A stretch of 47,097 nucleotides of DNA from an uncultured Ruminiclostridium sp. (GTDB lineage: Bacteria > Bacillota > Clostridia > Oscillospirales > Ruminococcaceae): assembly GCA_944386545.1 (NCBI GenBank), contig CALXBK010000012.1, positions 1-47,097 of the forward strand. Reading direction: 5' to 3'. Positions 15,447-24,299 of this stretch are shown here, piece by piece. Positions within the stretch are counted from its first letter, which is position 1; each line of letters starts with the position of its first letter. The notes under the pieces are model-generated. The model ran no database searches. It was not told the origin of the DNA and was given only the letters and a program-made list of their open reading frames with translations. The position numbers and the translations under genes are program-made.

Positions 15447-15761
15447 ATGACTGACTTATTAGAAGCACTGATGATATTCTGCTTCGGCCTTTCCTGGCCT
15501 ATCTCTATCCGCAAATCCTATATTTCAAGAACTGCAAAGGGCAAGAGCCTCTTTTTTGAAATTTTCTTGCTTATAGGTTATATCTTCGGTATTGCACGTA
15601 AGATAATCCTTTTCTCGGCAGGACAGGGCGAAGGCTTCCTTTTCTTCCTCGGCTGGTTCTTCTATGTTCTTAACTTTGTTGAGATTTCAATTGACGTTGC
15701 TCTCTATTTCCGCAACGTAAAGCTCGATAAGCAAAGAGACGCGGCACAATCCAACGGCTGA
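15447..15761 (+). CDS. PQ-loop/SemiSWEET-like three-helix membrane protein
   Basis: A 104-residue protein with three hydrophobic helices (about 5-22, 36-57, 64-88). The first helix is followed by 'SWPISIRKSYISRTAKGKS', which resembles the PQ-loop repeat of SemiSWEET-type small transporters, with the PQ pair replaced. It follows the flavoprotein gene by 12 bp behind a GAGG site and precedes the operon terminator, so it is co-expressed. A role in transporting succinate or another product is only a guess; a membrane tether for the complex is another possibility. Confidence 0.6.
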   Translation: MTDLLEALMIFCFGLSWPISIRKSYISRTAKGKSLFFEIFLLIGYIFGIARKIILFSAGQGEGFLFFLGWFFYVLNFVEISIDVALYFRNVKLDKQRDAAQSNG

Positions 15762-15790
15762 TTTTAATCCGGACTGAATATTAAAGAATT

Positions 15791-15831
15791 AAAGGACAGA
15801 TTTTGCGGTTTCCCGCAAGATCTGCCCTTTT
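15791..15831 (+). terminator. Terminator of the mdh-frd operon
   Basis: A long hairpin, AAAGGACAGATTTTGCGG pairing with CCGCAAGATCTGCCCTTT, is followed by TTCATTTT. It lies 30 bp after the last gene. Confidence 0.85.
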
Positions 15832-15939
15832 CATTTTACGAATGTTAATATCCCGGTAAAGTGACGCTGTATCGAACGGGCAATTTAAAACGCCGTACTA
15901 TTCCGTGTTACGCAGTCTTGTCACTTTGTCTGAAAGCCG

Positions 15940-15975
15940 AAAGGACTATGACCCGTCTAAGCCATAGTCCTTTTT
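15940..15975 (+). terminator. Second hairpin terminator between convergent operons
   Basis: AAAGGACTATG (15940-15950) pairs with CATAGTCCTTT (15963-15973) and is followed by a T-run on the plus strand. It backs up the previous terminator and may also mark the 3' end of the convergent flavodiiron gene. Confidence 0.7.
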
Positions 15976-15986
15976 GCTGTAATCTG

Positions 15987-17141
15987 TTATTTGCAAAGCT
16001 CCTCAGCCAGCTTATCAAGCTGTGCGGTGCTTTCGTCATTGAGCGCCGAGGTGATTTTTACGGTAGTTTCGGTAAAGGTGAGGTTTTTTGATTTTTCAAG
16101 CTTACCCCTCATAACCTTTGCCGCTGTGGGCGCCCAGCTTCCGTTTTCGATAAGGCCGACGGTGCGGTTGCTGAAATTGCGCTCGGTAAGGTGTTCTATA
16201 AACTCACGCATAAAGGGGAAAATATCCGCATTGTAGGTAGTTGTCGCAAGAACAAGCTTGCCATAGCGGAATGCGTCCTCGACAGCCTCTGCCATGTCGC
16301 ATCTTGCGAGGTCGTTTACCGCAACCTTGGGACAGCCTTTTGCCCTGAGCTTCTTTTCAAGCTCCATTACAGCCTGCTTTGTGTTGCCGTAAACAGAGGT
16401 GTATGCAATGACGACGCCCTCGGTTTCAACCGCATAGCTCGACCAGATGTTGTAAAGACCGATATAGTAGCCGAGATTTTCGTTAAGCACAGGACCGTGA
16501 AGCGGGCAGATAGTCTGAATATCCAGTGCCGCCGCCTTTTTGAGCAGAGTCTGCACCTGTGCGCCGTACTTTCCGACTATGCCGATGTAGTATCTTCTTG
16601 CCTCGCACGCCCAGTCCTCGTCGGTATCGGTAGTGCCGAACTTGCCGAATGCGTCTGCGGAAAACAGCACCTTATCCGTGCTGTCATACGTTACGATTAC
16701 CTCAGGCCAGTGTACCATCGGAGCTGTGATAAACTTGAGGTTATGCTTGCCCAGAGAAAGCTCGTCGCCCTCGCCCGCCATAATTCTCTTATCCTCAAAT
16801 TCCGTGCCGAAGAAGTTCTTCATCATCGCGAACGCCTTTGCAGAGGCTACTATAACAGCTTCGGGATATTTTTTTGTAAAATTGAGAATATTTGCGGAGT
16901 GGTCGGGCTCCATGTGCTGAACAATGAGATAATCGGGAGCTTTGTCGCCTAAAACGCTCTCTATGTTGCCAAACCATTCGTCGGTAAAAGAAGCGTCAAC
17001 CGTATCAAAAATTGCGGTCTTCTCGTCGGTAATCACATAGGAGTTGTACGCCATGCCGTTCGGGACGATGTACTGTCCCTCAAACAAATCAATTTTACGG
17101 TCGTTTACTCCGATATACTTAATATCATTTGTAACTGTCAT
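15987..17141 (-). CDS. fprA: Flavodiiron protein (FprA family A-type flavoprotein)
   Basis: A 384-residue protein reducing oxygen to water or nitric oxide to N2O in anaerobes. The N-terminal metallo-beta-lactamase-like domain has all diiron ligands: H-M-E-P-D-H, the His of MVHWPE, the Asp of SADAFG and the His of CPLHGP. The C-terminal flavodoxin domain has the FMN loop TSVYGNTK. The start at 17141 has an AGGAG site, better than the in-frame ATG eight codons earlier. It lies directly behind a ferredoxin pseudogene on the same strand, with which it probably once formed an operon. Rubredoxin at 1424 could be its electron donor. Confidence 0.95.
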   Translation of the reverse strand: MTVTNDIKYIGVNDRKIDLFEGQYIVPNGMAYNSYVITDEKTAIFDTVDASFTDEWFGNIESVLGDKAPDYLIVQHMEPDHSANILNFTKKYPEAVIVASAKAFAMMKNFFGTEFEDKRIMAGEGDELSLGKHNLKFITAPMVHWPEVIVTYDSTDKVLFSADAFGKFGTTDTDEDWACEARRYYIGIVGKYGAQVQTLLKKAAALDIQTICPLHGPVLNENLGYYIGLYNIWSSYAVETEGVVIAYTSVYGNTKQAVMELEKKLRAKGCPKVAVNDLARCDMAEAVEDAFRYGKLVLATTTYNADIFPFMREFIEHLTERNFSNRTVGLIENGSWAPTAAKVMRGKLEKSKNLTFTETTVKITSALNDESTAQLDKLAEELCK

Positions 17142-17200
17142 AAATCTTCTCCTGTCCGTTGTCATTTATTTTTATTGCCGTAAGGCAATGCTTTCTGAAA

Positions 17201-17610
17201 TTATTCCTTTATTTTTCCATCGGTGGTAACGGTTATTACCTGCTGCGGAATAAATTTTCCGCTGTTCTCAGCGCCTGCTTTACCACATTTTCAATTCCGC
17301 CGCAACAGAGAACCTCCATGAGTACAACCTTGACGCTTTCAATATTATTGTTTTTTCAATAAGGGGCTTGCCCCGTCATTATAATCTCTGTGAGCTTTAC
17401 CGAATAATCCTCTGCGTCAAGCTTGGGACAGCCTATAAGCGTAACATGGTTTTTCATAAAGTCGTTGTGGAAATTTCCGTACACAAACGCCGTACAGTAT
17501 GCCGCAACAAGGAGCCTTGCCCCGTCAAAATAAGGTGCATTGAACGGACACGAGCTTAATTTGGACAGGCCATCGCATAAGGCGTGAAGGGCATGAGGCT
17601 GTATGCGCCG
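17201..17610 (-). pseudogene. Decayed ferredoxin-domain protein, C-terminal half
   Basis: Pieces of a common clostridial 4Fe-4S protein (the type encoded next to hcp) can be read in three frames. They are SCPSRLMRWPVQIKLV; NAPYFDGARLL...GCPKLD; SVKVVLMEVLCCGGIENV; and FIPQQVITVTTDGKIKE with a stop at 17201. The breaks are a frameshift near 17555, an in-frame TGA at 17356 after a 24-nt insertion, and a frameshift near 17262. The N-terminal ferredoxin domain is missing altogether. The gene is dead, and its remaining 5' end abuts the remnant of a divergent Crp/Fnr gene. Confidence 0.8.
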
Positions 17611-17611
17611 T

Positions 17612-17801
17612 TGTCTGTACATCAGCTCTTGCGAGGTGAACAGGCTCTGACAGCTTTGACATACCCTTTGACCGTCAGGAGCTTGCGGATTATTTCGAAA
17701 TCAGCCGAAGCGATCTGTCCTCGGAAATAAGCAAGCTGAAGACAAAAGGGGTGCTTAACTGCCGCAAAAATCATTTTGAGCTTCTGACAATCGGCTTATA
17801 G
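17612..17801 (+). pseudogene. Remnant of a Crp/Fnr-family regulator, C-terminal HTH
   Basis: The plus strand encodes 'IPFDRQELADYFEISRSDLS' and 'KNHFELL', the DNA-binding helix-turn-helix and C-terminus of a Crp/Fnr-family activator. It ends at a TAG (17799-17801) that overlaps the tail of the amidohydrolase gene. A short upstream piece (LYISSCEVNR) is in another frame with a TGA between. The sensor domain is missing. The orientation is divergent from the ferredoxin remnant, so both genes lost their 5' parts together, probably in one deletion. Confidence 0.75.
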
Positions 17802-19231
17802 CTTTTGCGCTCTGGGTACAACGCCCTTTTCAATCGGGCAGTCATAGCCGTCTGCCGCCGTCTTTTCAAACTCTGCTCTCGCCCTTGCGAGCTTTTCGGG
17901 GTTTTCCATAAGGTCGGCGCACGCACCTGCCATTACCTTTGCGGCAAGGAGCATACCCTTGTATGCAATACTACTTTTTCCGCAGGACACATTCTGCCAG
18001 GAGTGTCCGGGCGAGCCTGACGGCCAGGTAACAGCCGTAAACTGCGCTGTCGGAGTAAGGCGGCTGACATCTCCCACATCGGTAGAGCCGGGAGAGAAGG
18101 CGTCTGAGGTATAATACGGGAAAACAAAGTCATTGACGGGCTTTGTGCCGTTTTCGGTTTTTTCAATGACAAATTCCTTTAAATCGGGAATATCATAGGT
18201 CTGAAGTCCTGGGAGCGTTTCACAGTTGTAGGTTTCTTTAAGAGCCTTTGCAAAGGAAAGCTCCTCTTCTGTATAGCTTGGCAGTCCGACAGCCGAGAGA
18301 TTATCGTAAAGAACACACTCCAATACTTTGTTCGAGAGCATATCGGCAGTACCGTCAAGCTGTGTTATCGTAACCTCGGTGTCAGTCATCAGCGCTGCGC
18401 CTTTTGCTATGTTATTTATTCTTGTAAGCAGTTTTTTAGCGTTTATCACCGTATCGCTGCGAAGCATATAAATCAGCTTTGCGGCAGGCTGTACGACATT
18501 CGGAGAAATGCCGCCCGCGTCGGAAAAGGAATAATGCACCGATTCCTTTGGCTTTATATGCTCCTTTAAAAAGTTCACGCCTATATGCATAAGCTCTGCC
18601 GCATCAAGGGCAGAACGTCCGTCATAGGGGTTTGACGCCGCATGAGCCGAAACTCCCTTAAAGGCGTATTCTATCTGCATATTAGCGGCGGTTGAGCCGA
18701 CGGTTATTTCGTTGGTGTCGCCGGGGTGCCAGGTGAGCGCCGCATCAAGCTCGCGGAACATACCGTCACGTGCCATGAACGCCTTTCCCGCACAGCCTTC
18801 CTCTCCCGGACAGCCGTAGAAAATCACTGTACCATGAAGCTCGCCCGCTTCTATCGCTCTTTTGATTGCGACAGCCGCACCGAAGGACGCCGCACCGAGC
18901 AGGTTATGGCCGCAGCCCTGCCCGTTTCCGTCTGCGCTTAAAGGAGAATAAACCGTTTCACACGCCTTCTGTGAAAGGCCGGAAAGCGCATCATATTCGC
19001 CCAATATTCCTATCTTAGCTCCGCCGTTTCCGTATGAGCCTGAAAATGCGGTGGGTATCCCGCAGAGGTTTTTTCTACCGTAAAGCCCTCGCTTTTAAGC
19101 GCCTCAATATATGCGGCGGTTGATTTATACTCCTGCATGGAAAGCTCGGAGTATTCCCATATCTTATCGCTTATGGCGATAATCGTATCGGAATATTCCT
19201 CTGTATTGTTCCAAAGTTTTTGCTTATCCAT
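17796..19231 (-). pseudogene. M20-family amidohydrolase (AbgB-like), frameshifted
   Basis: Two adjacent frames (ATG 19229-19231 to about 19070, then onward to 17796) together give about 479 residues. That is the length of aminobenzoyl-glutamate utilisation protein B and related zinc amidohydrolases (GEYDALSGLSQ, GQGCGHNLLG, YGCPGEEGCAGK, SGSPGHSWQ). The break is in a run of six A's (T's at 19069-19074 on the plus strand). Adding one A restores VEKNLCGIPTAFSGSYGNGG. The upstream frame otherwise ends at a TAG six codons before the second frame's first ATG. The gene follows the ABC-transporter ATPase, suggesting hydrolysis of an imported N-acyl or peptide-like amino-acid conjugate. Confidence 0.8.
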
Positions 19232-19315
19232 CAAAACAGCCTTTCATAAATATTAAGTGCACCCACACAAAGCGAGCCTTATGTGAGCGCACACAGGTTG
19301 CAAACCCGAAATAAA

Positions 19316-20044
19316 TCAAAGCACCTTGCGTAAAAAATCGCAAAGTCTGGGGTGTGTGGGATTGCGGAATACCTCGGAAGGCGGTCCCTCCTGGAGGATA
19401 TTTCCCTCTGCAATAAACAGTACACGGTCGGAAACCTCTTCGGCAAAGCGCATTTCGTGCGTTACGATAACGCAGGTCATGCCCGCTGAAACAAGTCCCT
19501 TTATAACATCGAGCACCTCGCCTACCATTTCGGGATCCAGTGCGGAGGTAGGCTCGTCAAAGAGCATTACATCAGGCTCCATTGCCATTGCGCGGACAAT
19601 TGCAAGCCTTTGCTTCTGACCGCCCGAAAGATTGCCCGGCATTTCATCGAGCTTATCTAAAAGTCCTACTTTGTCAAGCAGAGATTTTGCAATCTCAACC
19701 GCTTCTGCGTCCGTTTTGTGCTTTAACAGCTTGGGCGCGAGAGTTATATTATCGCACACCGACAAATGAGGGAAAACATTGAACTGCTGAAACACCATTC
19801 CCATTTTCTGACGGTGACGGTCTATATCAACGCCCTTACCCGTTATGTCAACGCCCTCAAAGTATATGCGTCCCTGCTCGGGCTTTTCGAGCAGGTTAAG
19901 ACAGCGCAGGAATGTGGATTTTCCGCCGCCGGACGGACCTATTACGGAAACGACCTCACCCTTTTCGATGGTTTCGTTTATTCCTCTTAAAACGTGTAAA
20001 TCTCCAAAGCTCTTATGGAGATTTTCAGTACGAATCATTTCCAT
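19316..20044 (-). CDS. Polar amino-acid ABC transporter, ATPase subunit
   Basis: A 242-residue ATPase of the GlnQ type that energises amino-acid import. It has Walker [11 protein letters not shown]-loop [10 protein letters not shown], signature [14 protein letters not shown], Walker [15 protein letters not shown] and switch His VTHEM, all intact. It has an AAAGG ribosome site 10 nt before the ATG. It is the only gene of its four-gene operon without a frameshift; its permease and binding-protein partners, encoded upstream on the minus strand, are broken. Confidence 0.95.
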   Translation of the reverse strand: MEMIRTENLHKSFGDLHVLRGINETIEKGEVVSVIGPSGGGKSTFLRCLNLLEKPEQGRIYFEGVDITGKGVDIDRHRQKMGMVFQQFNVFPHLSVCDNITLAPKLLKHKTDAEAVEIAKSLLDKVGLLDKLDEMPGNLSGGQKQRLAIVRAMAMEPDVMLFDEPTSALDPEMVGEVLDVIKGLVSAGMTCVIVTHEMRFAEEVSDRVLFIAEGNILQEGPPSEVFRNPTHPRLCDFLRKVL

Positions 20045-20096
20045 TGATATAACCTTTCCCTTTAACCGAAAACATTCTCGAAATTCCGCTTTAGCC

Positions 20097-20824
20097 TTAT
20101 CTTTCGGCTATTGTATGACGGTTGCGCTTGCGGTGATTTTTATAGGATTTGTCGTTGGAAAGCTTCTTTTCGAGCAGTCCCACGAGCTTGCTCAGCGGGA
20201 AGGTAATGCACAGGTAAATCACGCCGACGATGATAAGACATTCAAAGCCGAGGTAGGTTGTACCCTTTACGGTAAGATACGAGGTCATAAGGTCGCCTAC
20301 AAAGAAGGTTGAAGCGAGCGAGGTTTCCTTAGTATCATTATAAACTCGTTTCCGAGAGCCGGAAGAATATTGCGTACAGCTTGCGGAAGTATTATCTTTA
20401 TCATTGTCTGTGCGTGGCTTAGTCCGAGGCTTCTTGCCGCCTCTGTCTGTCCCTTGTCTACCGCCTGTATACCCGAACGGATAACCTCGGAAACATACGC
20501 CGAGGAGTTAATGCACAAGGCTATGCACACCCACGCGAAATAACTTAATTTAAGCGGTATGATGGCAGGGAGTGCAAATACGAATATATAAAGCTGGAAC
20601 AGAACGGGCGTACCTCTTATTACCTCTATGTAGACAGTAATCAGAAAGCGTACAACCACAAATTTAGACATTTTTGCCATTGCCACAAGGATATCGAGCA
20701 GCATGCCCAAAATTACCGTGATGACGGTAAGCATAAGCGTACAGGAAAGACCTTCAATCAGAAAGACCTGCCAGTATTCCTGCATTATTTTTACGATATT
20801 CTCGCAAACTGTGAAAAACGACAT
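20097..20824 (-). pseudogene. Amino-acid ABC transporter permease, frameshifted
   Basis: The first frame (20824 to 20297) encodes an N-terminal membrane part and the permease loop 'EAARSLGLSHAQTMIKIILP'. It then runs out of frame after GNEFIMIL. The second frame carries on with the last helix from LMTSYLTVKG. Inserting one base at about 20330 restores LKETSLASTFFVGDLMTSYL, the normal GlnP/HisM-type sequence, and a total of 242 residues. This is a single-base deletion, either a real inactivation or a sequence error. Confidence 0.85.
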
Positions 20825-20896
20825 GGCGTTTTATCCTTTCTTCCGAATGAGGCAAATCGGCAGAGAAAATCTGCCGACATACCGTTCGTTTATTTA

Positions 20897-21777
20897 TCAG
20901 TCAGAGCTTCCCACGTCAGAGCTTTCAGGTTTAATCTCATTGCCGTCGTCGTAGAAAACTTCAATACCCGAAATTGACTTAGCCTCCGCATACCACTTGG
21001 AGTAAAGTCCTTCGCTTTCAGCCTTTGCGAGAAGCTCGTTTACCTTTTCGGTGAGAGCGTCGTTACCCTTCTTGAGAAGCACTACGTTGCCCTTGTACTT
21101 GTCGTCGCACTCAAGGATTAAGCCGGATTTAACAAGGTCGTCATTGTTTGCAAGGATAGCCTCTGCGTTGCCTGTGTGAACTGCGAGAGCCACAAAGCCG
21201 CCGTTTCTCAGCTGCATAATGGCAGTGGTGAGGTCGGTTACTACAACAAGCTCGGAATCGGGCAGGTTCTGCTTTACAAGAGCTTCCTGCAAGGAAGCTA
21301 TCTGAGCGCCTACCTTAAGTCCCTTTAAGGAATCAACGGTAGCGTACTTGCCCTCATTCTCCTTGAGAGTGATAAGGATATGCTCGTCGGGATCGCCTGT
21401 ATGGTAGTTATCGGAGAGGTTGTAGTTTGCCGCACGGTCCTCTTTCCAGGAGAAGCCGGAGAGAGCAATGTCAATCGCACCCATAGAGGTTGCAGTCTGA
21501 CAAGCGTCAAAGCTCATAGCCTTTACTTCAAGCTCAAGTCCGAGATTATCTGCAAGGTACTTTGCGAGTGAAATGTCTAAGCCACAAACTTGTCCTGTCC
21601 CTCCTTTGAAGCGTCAACAAACTCCATGGGAGCAAAGTCGGGGGAGGTAGCTATTGTAAGCTTGCCGGGGGTAACAGTGGTAATTCCGAAATCGGTGCCG
21701 GAGGTCTGAGAAGTACTGCACGCTGTCATAATAACAGCCATAAATGCAGCTAAAGCTGCTGCTAAAAGCTTTTTCAT
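20897..21777 (-). pseudogene. Amino-acid ABC transporter solute-binding lipoprotein, frameshifted
   Basis: The start ATG (21775-21777) opens a lipoprotein signal (MKKLLAAALAAFMAVIMTAC, lipobox Cys) and the family start 'GKLTIATSPDFAPMEFVD'. The frame ends at a TAG at 21577. Adding one G near 21582 (GTGGCTTAG to GTGGGCTTAG) restores GLDISLAKYLADNLGLELEV and joins the second frame to a total of about 293 residues, a normal GlnH-type length. It is first in the operon, behind a good promoter. Confidence 0.88.
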
Positions 21778-21904
21778 TTTTTGTTTTCCTTTTGTTTTCG
21801 CATAAAGCAAGATGTACAAATCCGAAGCTTTACGATTCTTAATTTATACGTAATGTATTTGTTTAAGGTCCGTTTATTATTTTTTACTCGACCTATTCTC
21901 ACAA

Positions 21905-21933
21905 AGTATATCATTAAAAGCCCGCAATGTCAA
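21905..21933 (-). promoter_or_regulatory. Promoter of the ABC-transporter operon
   Basis: On the minus strand TTGACA (21928-21933) and TATACT (21905-21910) are 17 bp apart, about 125 bp upstream of the binding-protein start. The promoter is intact although the operon's genes are broken. I see no riboswitch in the leader. Confidence 0.8.
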
Positions 21934-22182
21934 CAAAAAATATCTCTATACAAAAATTTGCCGCAATTTTCTTTAAGGCAACACCGTACAAAGATTGTGT
22001 GTCAGATGCGTCGGCAGAATTTTTGTCAGATGAAACAAAAAGCGCAGTAAATACTTTGTGTATTCACGAGCATTTTTGTAAAATATGACGGAAAAGCTGC
22101 AAGCAAATGACGTGCAAAGCCATTAGTCGGGCTTTGTGCGGTGTTGCCCTGAAAAGCGGGAAATTATCTGTAAATATGTCTG
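21934..22182. other. Non-coding gap with hairpin
   Basis: No gene is visible here. A stem CAAAGCC (22115-22121) with GGCTTTG (22130-22136) lies about 50 bp after the end of the CDF gene on the minus strand. It could mark the 3' end of the arginine operon, but it lacks a clear U-tract. Confidence 0.45.
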
Positions 22183-23349
22183 TCAGCACATCGGCTTTTC
22201 CACGGTGATTACCGAGTTGTACCTTTCGTCTGCGTGGGAAATTTTGTTTTGCACCATCTCCACCGTGAGTGCGTCGGAGTATTTGAATTTATACGGGACA
22301 ACGAGGTCAAATATCAGATTTACCCTTGAGGTGCCGCCCGTCATGCGAAAATCGTGAATGGTGAGCCTTTCGTCAAGCTCTTTGATAATCTTTTCAACCG
22401 TTGCTCTTGCTTTGTCTATCTCCGCGTCGTTTACCGCAACGGGATCCATGTGGATTGTAACCGAGGATTTGTACTGCTGTTTAAGGTCGTCCTCAATAAG
22501 GTCGATAAGCTCGTGCGCCGCAATAAAGTCCATAGTGCAGTTTACCTCGGCGTGAAGCGAAATAACCATTCTGCCCACACCGTAATCATGTACCATAAGG
22601 TCGTGTACTCCCACTATCTGCGGATAGCTCATTACGGTTTTGTGAATATCCTCAACAAGCTGTTTTTCGGGTACTGTGCCAAGAAGCGGGGTAAGGCTTT
22701 CCTTAAAGGTGCCGATACCCGTGCAGAAGATGAAAATCGCCACTATTATACCCGCATAGCCGTCAAGGGTTATTCCGAAGAACAGACGAACAAGCATAGC
22801 CGCCGCTACCACTCCCGTGGAAATGCAGTCGGACAGCGAATCTGCCGCCGCCGCTTTCATTGCAGAGGAATCGATAAGCCTTCCAAGCTTTCTGTTGAAC
22901 AGCGCCATCCACAGCTTTATGCAAAGAGAAGCGAGCAGTATACCGAAAGCTATCGGGGAAAACTCATCCTCAGAGGGGGAAATAATGCTGTCGATTGAAG
23001 CCTTTGCAAGCTCAAAGCCCATCATCATAATAATAAACGAGATGACAAGCCCCGAAACATACTCCATTCTGCCGTGACCGTAGGGATGATCGCTGTCGGC
23101 GGGCATACCCGCCATCTTAAAGCCGATAAAGGTCATTACAGAAGCTCCTGCGTCCGATAAATTATTAAATGCATCCGCTACAACGGAAATTGCGCCCGAC
23201 AATATTCCTGCCATAAGCTTTGCCGCAAACAGCAGAAAATTAAGCGCTATTCCGGTAAACGAGCCTAAATAGCCGTAACGCTTGCGTACCTCGCAGGAAG
23301 CGGTATTTTCTGAATCCTTGATAAAAAGTCGTATAAGAAGCTTAGTCAT
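22183..23349 (-). CDS. Cation diffusion facilitator family transporter
   Basis: A 388-residue CDF antiporter exporting divalent metal ions. It has six predicted membrane helices, the metal-site motifs DAFNNLSD (first half) and DSLSDCIST (second half), the HPYGHGRMEY signature, and a cytoplasmic C-terminal dimerisation domain with the 'VHDLMVHDYG' strand. The C-terminal region is extended by about 80 residues (a second ferredoxin-like part) beyond the shortest CDFs. The metal cannot be told from sequence alone. It starts 17 bp after argF and would be the last gene of the arginine operon, an odd partner. Confidence 0.9.
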   Translation of the reverse strand: MTKLLIRLFIKDSENTASCEVRKRYGYLGSFTGIALNFLLFAAKLMAGILSGAISVVADAFNNLSDAGASVMTFIGFKMAGMPADSDHPYGHGRMEYVSGLVISFIIMMMGFELAKASIDSIISPSEDEFSPIAFGILLASLCIKLWMALFNRKLGRLIDSSAMKAAAADSLSDCISTGVVAAAMLVRLFFGITLDGYAGIIVAIFIFCTGIGTFKESLTPLLGTVPEKQLVEDIHKTVMSYPQIVGVHDLMVHDYGVGRMVISLHAEVNCTMDFIAAHELIDLIEDDLKQQYKSSVTIHMDPVAVNDAEIDKARATVEKIIKELDERLTIHDFRMTGGTSRVNLIFDLVVPYKFKYSDALTVEMVQNKISHADERYNSVITVEKPMC

Positions 23350-23366
23350 AGTCCGGCTTTGAGCAA

Positions 23367-24278
23367 TCAGTCCTTATCACCCATGAGCAGAACCATTACC
23401 GCCTTCTGAGCGTGCAGTCTGTTTTCTGCCTCGTCAAAAATCTCGTTTGCGTGAGCTTCAAACACCTTGGTGGTAATTTCTTCCTCTCTGTGAGCAGGCA
23501 GGCAGTGCTGTACCATAGCGTCGGGCTTTGCAACAGCCATAACCTCGTCGTTTATCTGGTAGCCCTTGAACGCCTGCTTTCTTATCTGCGCCTCCTGCTC
23601 CTGTCCCATCGAAGCCCACACATCGGTAAAGAGAACGTCTGCATCCTTTGCCGCTTCAAGGGGATTAGTGGTAAGCGTGAAGTTATCGAACCTTGACGCA
23701 AACTCAAGAGTTGTTGCAGAGGGCTTGTAGGCGTCGGGGCAAGCGGCGCATACCGTCATGCCGACCTTTAAGCCGCCGACGATAAGGGAGTTTGCCATAT
23801 TGTTGCCGTCGCCGATATAGCACATCTTAAGACCGTCCAGCTTGCCCTTGTATTCACGGATTGTCATTAAGTCCGCAAGCACCTGGCAGGGATGGGAAAG
23901 GTCGGTAAGACCGTTTATTATCGGGATATTGCCGTATTCCGCAAGGTTTTCAACCTCGGACTGCTCGTAGGTTCTTATCATAATGCCGTCAATATAGCGT
24001 GAAAGCACCCTTGCGGTGTCCTGCACGGGCTCGCCTCTGCCTATCTGCATTTCGCTTGCGGAGAGGAACAGCGCGTTGCCGCCGAGCTGGTACATACCCG
24101 TTTCAAAGGATACTCTTGTTCTGGTGGAAGCCTTCTGGAAAATCATGCCCAGAGTCTTTCCTGCAAGGTGGTTGTGGGGAATGCCGTGCTTCTGCTCATA
24201 TTTGAGCTGGTCGGCAAGGTTTAAGATTTCGTAGATCTCCTCGGTGGAAAGATCCATCATTTTAAGTAAATGCTTCAT
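23367..24278 (-). CDS. argF: Ornithine carbamoyltransferase
   Basis: A 303-residue anabolic OTCase making citrulline from ornithine and carbamoyl phosphate. Signatures are the carbamoyl-phosphate site STRTR (about 52-56), HPCQVLADL and the ornithine-binding HCLPAHR near the C-terminus. The start has a GAAAGGA site. It is the next-to-last gene of the minus-strand arg operon, 21 bp after argD. Confidence 0.96.
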   Translation of the reverse strand: MKHLLKMMDLSTEEIYEILNLADQLKYEQKHGIPHNHLAGKTLGMIFQKASTRTRVSFETGMYQLGGNALFLSASEMQIGRGEPVQDTARVLSRYIDGIMIRTYEQSEVENLAEYGNIPIINGLTDLSHPCQVLADLMTIREYKGKLDGLKMCYIGDGNNMANSLIVGGLKVGMTVCAACPDAYKPSATTLEFASRFDNFTLTTNPLEAAKDADVLFTDVWASMGQEQEAQIRKQAFKGYQINDEVMAVAKPDAMVQHCLPAHREEEITTKVFEAHANEIFDEAENRLHAQKAVMVLLMGDKD

Positions 24279-24299
24279 GGTGTTATTTCCTTTCAGTTG

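Noticed and set aside
19060..19080. Programmed -1 frameshift at the A6 run in the amidohydrolase
   Set aside because: A -1 slip on AAA would restore the frame, but no A-AAA-AAG-type site in the right phase or downstream stem is visible. Two neighbouring genes have non-slippery single-base breaks, so decay or sequence error is likelier.
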